Shown here: piece after piece, positions 1 through 5,130 of the stretch | How the letters are laid out: each line of letters begins with the position of its first letter | Position numbering within the stretch: the first letter of the stretch is position 1 | Source of the DNA: an uncultured Bacteroidales bacterium | Lineage (GTDB): Bacteria; Bacteroidota; Bacteroidia; Bacteroidales; Bacteroidaceae | DNA length: 7,307 bases | Direction: 5' to 3' | Assembly: GCA_945871755.1 (NCBI GenBank) | Contig: CAMBWV010000043.1 | Location: 1-7,307, forward strand | Made by a program: the position numbers and the translations under genes | The notes under the pieces: model-generated | Seen by the model: the letters and a program-made list of their open reading frames with translations, nothing else | What the model was told of the DNA's origin: nothing | Databases searched by the model: none

Positions 1-14
1 GACGGACGACAATA

Positions 15-69
15 CCCAGGGCGCCGCTTCGCTCTGCCCTGGGCTACGCGCAGGTTGCCCTTTCAGGGC
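15..69. repeat. Two adjacent palindromes, candidate dispersed intergenic repeat
   Basis: CCCAGGGC (15-22) pairs with GCCCTGGG (36-43) around a 13-nt loop. Fourteen bases later GCCCT (57-61) pairs with AGGGC (65-69) around a 3-nt loop. Both are direct observations. From memory, similar pairs of CCCAGGGC/GCCCTGGG and GCCCT-TTC-AGGGC hairpins occur between genes in many Bacteroidota and other genomes, so this is probably a mobile or dispersed non-coding repeat, not a gene. A third tight hairpin, GGGG-TCTT-CCCC (119-130), lies between it and rmuC. No credible coding sequence was seen in 1-209. Confidence 0.6.
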
Positions 70-116
70 GTACTTCCAACTCCGCGCACCACGCGTGCCT
101 GTTATTTCGATTTCTA

Positions 117-146
117 TTGGGGTCTTCCCCATCCTGTACTAATTTG
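117..146 (+). promoter_or_regulatory. Weak candidate promoter for rmuC
   Basis: TTG at 117-119 is followed after 20 nt by TAATTTG at 140-146. This resembles the Bacteroidota -33 TTG and -7 TAnnTTTG arrangement with plausible spacing, but the -7 box is one base short of the consensus. The rmuC start lies 63 nt downstream. The region also contains the GGGG-TCTT-CCCC hairpin, so the signal could be accidental. Confidence 0.25.
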
Positions 147-209
147 TAGAACCTACCTAAGTAAGATGCCGCCCTTGGCCGGAACCTCCCATTCACAACT
201 CTGCCGTCC

Positions 210-1436
210 ATGCTCACCTATATACTCATCGCACTGCTGGCGCTGGTCATCGGCTACGGCATTGCCTCCCTGCGCTTTGCCAAAGACCGAACGGCGCTCA
301 GCGAGACACGTGCCACACTGGCCGCCGAACGACGCGCCACCGCTGAAGCTGCTGAACGACGCGAGGCGGAGCACCGCCGCGAAATGGAATCGCTGCGCAC
401 GGAGTTTCGCAATATTGCGGCCGATTCCCTGCGACAACAGAGCGAAGACCTACGCCTGCGCCACGTGGCCCAACTCGACGACCTGCTCCACCCCTTGGGC
501 GAAGACATCGACCAGTTTCGCACGCAGTTTCTCCGCAACCATGCCGCCATGGAGCGCTATGTCGAAGAGCTCATCCGCCAAACGACCATGGTGGGCCGCG
601 AAGCCGATGCCCTGGCCCGCGCCTTGAAGGGACAAAACAAACTGCAAGGCAACTGGGGCGAGGCTGTGCTGCAAAATATCTTGGAAGTATCGGGCCTCAC
701 CGAAGGACGCGACTTCACCATCCAGGATGCCACCACCGACGAACAGGGTCGCCGCTTCATCCCCGACGTAGTGGTCCACCTGCCCGGCGACCGCCATGTC
801 ATCATCGATTCAAAGGTGAGCCTGACGGCTTATGCCGATGCCTGTGCGGCGGAGGACGTTGCCGAGCGCGACAACCTGCTGCGCGAGCACGTGCAGTCAG
901 TACGCCGCCACATCCGCGAACTCAGCCAGAAGGACTACGGCCGCAAGGTGAAGGGGAGCATCGGCTATGTGCTCATGTTCATCCCCAACGAGGCGGCCTA
1001 CATGGCAGCCCTGACCACGGAACCCAAACTCTCGGCCGAGGCTTACGCCCAGCGCATCATCCTGCTCAACCCTTCGAACCTGCTCATGGCGCTCCAGCTT
1101 GCCTACAACCTTTGGCAGAGCGAAATGCAGAGCCGCAGCGTCAACGAAATCGTTCAATCGGCCGAGAAACTCTATAAGAAATTCACCCTCTTCGCCACCA
1201 ACTTCGTCCAGATAGGCCGTAGCCTCCGCCAATTGCAAGACACCTACGACCGCGCGGACAAACAGCTCCACACGGGTCGCGGCAATATCGTTGCGCAACT
1301 GGAGGGCTGGCGCAAGAAGGGGTTGAATCCTGCCTCGCAGATGCCTGCCGAACTCGCCGCCGAAGAAAGCAGTGCCACGGAGACTGAGGTAGAAAACTCA
1401 AATTCCGCCAATCGGCCAACAAATTCGGAAGAATAG
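210..1436 (+). CDS. rmuC: DNA recombination protein RmuC
   Basis: RmuC-family protein of 408 residues. The family is inner-membrane-anchored and nuclease-like; in E. coli loss of RmuC raises inversion between short inverted repeats. One hydrophobic segment (about residues 2-20) is followed by a long Glu/Arg/Ala-rich coiled coil (about 26-125) and then the conserved core. The core contains LKGQNKLQGNWGE (139-151), PDVVVHL from P185 and IIDSKVSL with D200-S201-K202. E151, D186, D200 and K202 fit a PD-(D/E)xK nuclease fold; assigning them as catalytic is inference. The tail from about residue 375 is acidic, low-complexity and probably disordered. ATG 210 is the only in-frame ATG after the upstream stop at 162-164; no Shine-Dalgarno is visible, as is usual in this phylum. 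Length is slightly below the roughly 475 residues of the E. coli protein. It appears monocistronic because a hairpin with a T-run follows. Confidence 0.95.
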   Translation: MLTYILIALLALVIGYGIASLRFAKDRTALSETRATLAAERRATAEAAERREAEHRREMESLRTEFRNIAADSLRQQSEDLRLRHVAQLDDLLHPLGEDIDQFRTQFLRNHAAMERYVEELIRQTTMVGREADALARALKGQNKLQGNWGEAVLQNILEVSGLTEGRDFTIQDATTDEQGRRFIPDVVVHLPGDRHVIIDSKVSLTAYADACAAEDVAERDNLLREHVQSVRRHIRELSQKDYGRKVKGSIGYVLMFIPNEAAYMAALTTEPKLSAEAYAQRIILLNPSNLLMALQLAYNLWQSEMQSRSVNEIVQSAEKLYKKFTLFATNFVQIGRSLRQLQDTYDRADKQLHTGRGNIVAQLEGWRKKGLNPASQMPAELAAEESSATETEVENSNSANRPTNSEE

Positions 1437-1452
1437 ACCACGTTGTTTGGTT

Positions 1453-1501
1453 AAAAAACTCAGTATCAGTCGCTAGAAATAGGCTGACACGAGTTTTTTT
1501 T
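1453..1501 (+). terminator. Rho-independent-like terminator after rmuC
   Basis: AAAAAACTC (1453-1461) pairs with GAGTTTTTT (starting at 1491). Inside it, TCAGTC (1466-1471) pairs with GGCTGA (1482-1487), allowing one G-T pair, around a 10-nt loop. The transcript would end in eight T residues (1494-1501), 17 nt after the rmuC stop at its near edge. The A-run/T-run symmetry could make it work in both directions. Confidence 0.75.
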
Positions 1502-1502
1502 G

Positions 1503-1510
1503 TACCTTTG
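1503..1510 (+). promoter_or_regulatory. Bacteroidota -7 promoter box (TACCTTTG)
   Basis: TACCTTTG matches the Bacteroidota -7 consensus TAnnTTTG exactly and sits in the commonly seen context TTGTACCTTTGCACC. It starts two bases after the T-run of the rmuC terminator. No good TTTG box is seen at the usual distance upstream; that position falls inside the terminator stem. Transcription would start just downstream and give a leader of roughly 230 nt before the lipoprotein gene at 1748. Confidence 0.7.
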
Positions 1511-1549
1511 CACCCAAAATCTATCGCTCGCCCCGCCCGCGAGCCTGCT

Positions 1550-1684
1550 ATGAGGACACAGACAGCGCCCCAACCCGACGGAGAGCCCTGCCTGCTTTGT
1601 CCTTATCGCTATGTCTTTTCACCAACGGGCCGCTGTTCTGCTTTCTGCTCCTTATTCTATAAGACCACGCCTTATCATATATAG
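1550..1684 (+). CDS. Possible 44-residue Cys-containing small ORF in the leader
   Basis: ATG at 1550 opens a 44-codon frame ending with TAG at 1682-1684, starting 40 nt after the -7 box and ending 63 nt before the lipoprotein start. The peptide has four cysteines arranged as CLLC (14-17) and CSAFC (29-33), a spacing that could bind a metal or form disulfides. No signal peptide, homologue or ribosome-binding site is recognised. Codon third positions are GC-biased only in the first half, and the end runs into the 22-bp direct repeat, which argues against strong coding constraint. It could be a leader peptide, a remnant or chance. Confidence 0.2.
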   Translation: MRTQTAPQPDGEPCLLCPYRYVFSPTGRCSAFCSLFYKTTPYHI

Positions 1685-1697
1685 GACCACGCCTTAT
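1658..1697. repeat. 22-bp-period direct repeat upstream of the lipoprotein gene
   Basis: Two 18-nt copies lie at 1658-1675 and 1680-1697 with a single mismatch; the identical core GACCACGCCTTAT is at 1663-1675 and 1685-1697. The period is 22 bp, about two helical turns. The pair is also framed by an inverted repeat, TTCTATAA (1655-1662) and TTATAGAA (1697-1704). It may be a binding site for a dimeric regulator or an RNA stem in the leader. The function is inferred from geometry only. Confidence 0.5.
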
Positions 1698-1747
1698 TAT
1701 AGAAGAAAATCAGAGCGACAGCCTGCCCATACACCATATTATATATA

Positions 1748-2926
1748 ATGAATAAATTCTTTACCCTGACGCTCCTCGCCTTCGCCTTGGCCTTCACCTC
1801 ATGTATCAAGGAGGAGGCCCTCAATGCCGAATGCGACATCACGGGTGTGGACTCCACGTGGCTACAAGCCCACCGCACCTCGCTCATCGGTCTGCCCATC
1901 ATCACCAACGACTATATTTCCTTCAGCGTGCAGAAGGGCACGGACCGCACGGCCCTCGACCCGAAATTCTATCTGACCCCTGGCGCCAGCATTAGCGCAA
2001 TGGTTGACGGCGCGGCGACGCCCGCCAACGGCATTACCCGCGATTTTACCACGCCGCAGGTATATACCGTTCATTCGGAGGACGGCGCCTGGCAGAAGAA
2101 CTATACCGTAGCCTTCAACTACCCGCGCCCCATCACCGTGTGCAGTTTCGAGCATTTTGCTTTGGATAGAGAGGGCCGCTATTACCAGTGGTTTGAAATG
2201 GACGAGAACGACATGGACAACCCCCGCCGCGACTATTGGGGGAGTGGCAATGCGGGTTTCAAACTGTCGGGAATGGCCCAACAACCCTCCGATTATCCTT
2301 CGTCGCCCGACCCCTTGGGCGTACGCGGCAACTGCCTCAAACTCGTGACCCGCGATACGGGTGGTTTTGGCAAAGGAGCCAAAATGCCGATTGCGGCAGG
2401 CAATATTTTTATTGGCGAGTTCAAGGCTGCGCAAGCCATGGTCTTCCCGCGTAAGGCAACGCGCTTTGGCCTGCAACTGGTGGGCGGCGAGCCTATCTGG
2501 TTCTCCGGTTTCTACAAATATACAGCCGGCGAAGTTTTCACAGACGTCGAACTGAAAGTCTGCCCCGACCGCCACGACACCTGCGACATCTACGCCGTGC
2601 TCTACGAGGTAGATCCCGATAAGTTTGTGGCGCTCAACGGCGACGACGTGCTCACGAGCGACCGCGTGGTTTCCATCGCACGTATTGCCGACCCTGGTGA
2701 ACCGCAAGAATGGACATTCTTCAAGGAACCCTTCGTACTGCAACCTGGAAAGGCTTTCGATCAGACACGCCTTATGAACGACGGCTACGCCATCGCCATC
2801 GTGGCCTCCTCCAGCCGACAGGGCCACTACTTTGAAGGAGCAGTGGGTTCGACACTCTATATTGACGAACTCCGCATCACTTGGAGCGGCGAAGACGAAC
2901 CGACCCCTGCCTTACCCCAAAACTAA
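1748..2926 (+). CDS. PCMD-domain surface lipoprotein
   Basis: Exported lipoprotein of 392 residues. The signal peptide ends in the lipobox-like FTSC with the lipid-accepting Cys at residue 19. The next residues, I-K-E-E, fit the Bacteroidota lipoprotein export signal (Lys then two acidic residues shortly after Cys), predicting surface exposure. Residues about 30-125 resemble the Ig-like N-terminal domain of Bacteroidales surface lipoproteins (SFSVQKGTD, DFTTPQVYTV, EDGAWQKNYTV). Residues about 130-385 look like a PCMD domain (putative carbohydrate metabolism domain, defined around B. thetaiotaomicron BT2081): SFEHF near 133, AGNIFIGEF, a run of beta strands, EWTFFKEPF, and the closing YIDELRITW from 371. 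No catalytic residues can be assigned, so glycan binding is inference. ATG 1748 has an AT-rich context (TATATAATG) without a Shine-Dalgarno. The barrel gene starts 24 bp after the stop, suggesting co-transcription from the promoter near 1503. Confidence 0.85.
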   Translation: MNKFFTLTLLAFALAFTSCIKEEALNAECDITGVDSTWLQAHRTSLIGLPIITNDYISFSVQKGTDRTALDPKFYLTPGASISAMVDGAATPANGITRDFTTPQVYTVHSEDGAWQKNYTVAFNYPRPITVCSFEHFALDREGRYYQWFEMDENDMDNPRRDYWGSGNAGFKLSGMAQQPSDYPSSPDPLGVRGNCLKLVTRDTGGFGKGAKMPIAAGNIFIGEFKAAQAMVFPRKATRFGLQLVGGEPIWFSGFYKYTAGEVFTDVELKVCPDRHDTCDIYAVLYEVDPDKFVALNGDDVLTSDRVVSIARIADPGEPQEWTFFKEPFVLQPGKAFDQTRLMNDGYAIAIVASSSRQGHYFEGAVGSTLYIDELRITWSGEDEPTPALPQN

Positions 2927-2950
2927 TCCCCACACCCCACTCGCATCAAC

Positions 2951-3775
2951 ATGAAACGCATACTCTTCCTCCTCTGCCTAGCTATGGGCCTCATGAATGC
3001 AACCGCCCAGACTGGCTCCGAGAACCAAGACCACGATTTCAATCTGCTGAAGGCTGCGCTCAAGGGTTGGCACGTCCGACTGGGCGCTGGCTTCAACCTT
3101 GGCGGTACGTCGCCAATGCCGCTGCCGCGCAGTATTCGCGCCATCGATGGCTATAATCCCAACCTCTGTATTGCCATCGAAGGTGCTGCGGAGAAAAAGT
3201 TTGCAGGCTCCGACTTTGGTCTGCAAATCGGCATCCGCCTCGAAAACAAGGGCATGAGCACGGACGCTACCGTCAAGAACTATCACATGGAAGCCGTCAA
3301 CGCTGATGGCTCGGGCGAAATCAAAGGCGCGTTTACGGGCCACGTCAAGACGGAAGTAGATAACCGCTACCTGTCCTTCCCTGTCCTCGCCACGTACGAC
3401 ATCAACAATCGTTGGCGCGTCAGCATCGGCCCGTATTTCGCTTGGATGTTTGACGGCAAATTCACTGGCGAAGCCTATGGCAAGGACATCCTCAACGAGG
3501 ACGGCGTGAAGATAGGTACGGATGCCTACATCCGCGACCAAAACCCCACGGGTGAGAAAGCGGAAGTGACGCGAGCCACCTACGATTTCTCCAACGACTT
3601 GCGCAAATTCCACTGGGGCATCCAGGCGGGCGGCGAATTCAAAGCCTACAAACACCTGTCCATCAATCTCAACCTGCAATGGGGATTGAACAGCATCTTC
3701 CCCAGCGATTTTGGCAGTGTAACCTTTGCCCTCTATCCCATCTATGGTACGCTGGGATTCAACTACCTCTTCTAG
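2951..3775 (+). CDS. PorT-like outer-membrane beta-barrel protein
   Basis: Outer-membrane protein of 274 residues. An N-terminal signal peptide is predicted to be cut at ATA|QT after residue 19. The mature protein consists of alternating polar/hydrophobic strands with long hydrophilic loops and ends in a terminal Phe (GTLGFNYLF), the usual last strand of a barrel. YLSFPVLATY (140-149) and IGPYFAWMFDGKF (from 159) match typical strand motifs of the PorT/OMP_b-brl_2 group of small Bacteroidota barrels. The closely spaced upstream PCMD lipoprotein gene suggests the two work together in the outer membrane, for example barrel plus surface ligand-binding partner; that is inference. A transport substrate cannot be named, and calling it PorT itself (a T9SS component) is not justified because this family is large. 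Confidence 0.8.
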   Translation: MKRILFLLCLAMGLMNATAQTGSENQDHDFNLLKAALKGWHVRLGAGFNLGGTSPMPLPRSIRAIDGYNPNLCIAIEGAAEKKFAGSDFGLQIGIRLENKGMSTDATVKNYHMEAVNADGSGEIKGAFTGHVKTEVDNRYLSFPVLATYDINNRWRVSIGPYFAWMFDGKFTGEAYGKDILNEDGVKIGTDAYIRDQNPTGEKAEVTRATYDFSNDLRKFHWGIQAGGEFKAYKHLSINLNLQWGLNSIFPSDFGSVTFALYPIYGTLGFNYLF

Positions 3776-3898
3776 AATCCTTACTCCATATATATATAAA
3801 TAAGGAGTAGCCTATATATGAACAAAGAGTAGCCTCGAAGGATTATCAAGCAACTATTCCCCAACTCCAACGAATAACAAACATAAACCTATAAGCGT
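3776..3898. promoter_or_regulatory. Repeat-rich intergenic region before the calycin-like gene
   Basis: TACTCC (3782-3787) pairs with GGAGTA (3804-3809) around an AT-rich 16-nt loop. GAGTAGCCT occurs twice, at 3805-3813 and 3827-3835, again with a 22-bp period. AATCCTT (3776-3782) and AAGGATT (3838-3844) form an outer inverted pair enclosing both. No TAnnTTTG box is seen on the + strand and no T-run follows the hairpin, so a promoter or terminator cannot be claimed. The region may regulate the gene at 3899 or act as a processing/attenuation structure within a longer transcript. The last part is A/C-rich leader without a Shine-Dalgarno. Confidence 0.4.
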
Positions 3899-4939
3899 AT
3901 GAAGAAATTTTTACTCTCCATTCTAGCGCTCTGTCTGGCAAGCACTGCCGCCATGGCGCAAACCTCTGATGCCGTGAAGGCAAGTGTTGGACTCTACACG
4001 GGCGACCTGTACGTTTCCTTCGAACCTATCGACGAGAAAACCGAAGTGACGGGCCAGCAGACCGTAGAACTGACGGCCGATGGTGCCAGCACGGTTCAGT
4101 TTGCCCTGCGCAACTTTGCCTTTGGCGACCTCAAACTCGGCGACATCATCATCCCCGCCATCGAAGTGGCTTTGCAGAACAGCAAGGTTAGTTTCGGCGA
4201 GAAGGAAGCCCTGCGCATGACGCTCGGCAAGGGCGAAACGGCCATTGACTGCGCCGTGAAGATTCTCTCTACCAGCAGCCAAATCGAGAATAACAAACTC
4301 GTGGTCAACCTCGACATTACTTGGTTCTTTGGCGAGGAACAGACGCCTATCTATGTGCGCTTCGTGGGCGACAAGGTGGAAGCCTCGGCTGCCGTCAAGG
4401 CTAGCGTGGGTGACTACAAGGGCGACCTGTACATCAATCTTGGAGCACCGATTGACGACGAGACCGAAGTAATGGCTGAGCAGACCGTTGAACTGACTGC
4501 CGCTGGCGCCAACTCCATCAACTTTGCCCTGCGCAACTTCTCCTTCGGCGACTTGCAGCTCGGCGACATCGTTATCCCCAACATGCCCGTCAGCATGAAC
4601 GGCACGAAGGTAACCTTTGGCGACATGGAGCCCCTGCGTATGCTCCTCGGCGAAGGCGAAACGGCCATCGACTGCTCCGTGAAGGTTGTCCCTGCTACGA
4701 GCTACGTGGAAAACCATGTGCTCTTCGTCAATCTGGACATCGTATGGTTCTTGGGCGAAGACCAGACGCCTATCTACGTTCGCTTCAACAGCAGCAAGTG
4801 GGTCGGTCTGCAGCACGTGAGCATCGCCAAGAAGACTGGCCGCATCTATTCCATTGATGGCCGCTACGCTGGCAACAGCCTCGAGGGCCTCAGCCGTGGC
4901 ATCTACGTACAGGACGGCAAGAAGATTTACGTCAAGTAA
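3899..4939 (+). CDS. Secreted tandem calycin-like protein with sorting-type tail
   Basis: Secreted protein of 346 residues. Signal peptide is predicted to be cut at AMA|QT after residue 20. Two homologous domains follow, residues 25-155 and 165-296, each resembling the Bacteroidota calycin-like family (PF13944 type). Shared landmarks are AVKASVG, GDLY, QTVELTA, FALRNF, FGDL.LGDI.IP, GETAIDC, VNLDI.WF and QTPIYVRF. By hand count the copies agree at about 64% of positions. Each keeps one Cys in the AIDC motif. Calycin folds are beta barrels that often hold small hydrophobic ligands; ligand binding here is inference. Residues about 305-346 (GRIYSIDGRYAG, RGIYV, ending GKKIYVK) resemble a short T9SS-type C-terminal sorting tail common in Prevotella-type secreted proteins, implying export to the surface or outside. 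The upstream gap is 123 bp, so it may have its own control. Confidence 0.8.
   Translation: MKKFLLSILALCLASTAAMAQTSDAVKASVGLYTGDLYVSFEPIDEKTEVTGQQTVELTADGASTVQFALRNFAFGDLKLGDIIIPAIEVALQNSKVSFGEKEALRMTLGKGETAIDCAVKILSTSSQIENNKLVVNLDITWFFGEEQTPIYVRFVGDKVEASAAVKASVGDYKGDLYINLGAPIDDETEVMAEQTVELTAAGANSINFALRNFSFGDLQLGDIVIPNMPVSMNGTKVTFGDMEPLRMLLGEGETAIDCSVKVVPATSYVENHVLFVNLDIVWFLGEDQTPIYVRFNSSKWVGLQHVSIAKKTGRIYSIDGRYAGNSLEGLSRGIYVQDGKKIYVK
3971..4786 (+). repeat. Tandem intragenic domain duplication (calycin-like)
   Basis: Copy 1 spans 3971-4363 and copy 2 spans 4391-4786, giving a 420-bp offset between their starts. The copies remain in frame and similar enough at DNA level, especially at the ends (GCCGT.AAGGC.AG.GT and CAGACGCCTATCTA), to look like duplication within the gene followed by divergence. 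The spacer between them encodes VGDKVEASA. Confidence 0.85.
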
Positions 4940-4975
4940 AAGTTCCGCCTGAACCTAAGACTGCATATATAATAC

Positions 4976-5011
4976 AGGTAGGTTCTATTGATAAATAAAT
5001 AGGACCTACCT
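4976..5011 (+). terminator. Strong stem-loop after the calycin-like gene, probable terminator
   Basis: AGGTAGGTTCTATT (4976-4989) pairs with AATAGGACCTACCT (4998-5011) over 14 bp with one G-T pair and an 8-nt AT loop. It starts 36 nt after the stop codon of the upstream gene. Only a short T-tract (5019-5022) follows, seven bases after the stem, so termination efficiency is uncertain. The arm sequence recurs near rmuC (147-160), so it may be a dispersed palindrome reused as a terminator. Confidence 0.5.
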
Positions 5012-5035
5012 AAACTACTTTTAGGAATCATACAT

Positions 5036-5043
5036 TACTTTCG
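5036..5043 (+). promoter_or_regulatory. Possible -7 box (TACTTTCG) for the long secreted protein
   Basis: TACTTTCG differs from the Bacteroidota consensus TAnnTTTG at one position and lies 87 nt before the start at 5131, just downstream of the stem-loop. A convincing -33 TTTG was not found at ideal spacing. Between it and the gene, AGTAGCCCTCGA (5085-5096) echoes AGTAGCCTCGA found upstream of the calycin-like gene (3828-3838). Confidence 0.35.
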
Positions 5044-5130
5044 CTCAAAAGTCCGACTGCTACGAAGTATCTTTTCTCCCTATTAGTAGCCCTCGACAAT
5101 AATCGCAAACCAACAACAAACTATAAAACG

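Larger units (their letters stand above)
1511..1747 (+). other. Long structured 5' leader of the lipoprotein gene
   Basis: This 237-nt stretch lies between the -7 box and the start at 1748. The first part is GC-rich and holds a strong hairpin, GCTCGC (1526-1531) with GCGAGC (1539-1544) around a 7-nt loop. A weaker long-range pairing, AGGACA (1553-1558) with TGTCCT (1598-1603), is possible. The last part becomes AT-rich, ending in a TATATAATG start context. No known riboswitch class was recognised. A possible small ORF (1550-1684) and a direct repeat (1658-1697) lie inside it. Confidence 0.45.

Noticed and set aside
55..627. 190-codon + strand frame overlapping the start of rmuC
   Set aside because: It begins in the palindromic repeat and runs out of frame through the conserved rmuC sequence; the product is low-complexity and matches no family.
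1862..2827. 321-codon open frame on the minus strand over the PCMD lipoprotein gene
   Set aside because: Shadow frame. The + strand product has a signal peptide, lipobox and PCMD landmarks; the minus product shows none.
3880..3887. Minus-strand TATGTTTG matching the -7 consensus TAnnTTTG
   Set aside because: No minus-strand gene lies in the direction it would read; it probably reflects the A/C-rich leader of the calycin-like gene by chance.
3923..4816. 297-codon minus-strand frame over the calycin-like gene
   Set aside because: It mirrors the duplicated + strand domains and has no independent signal or family match.
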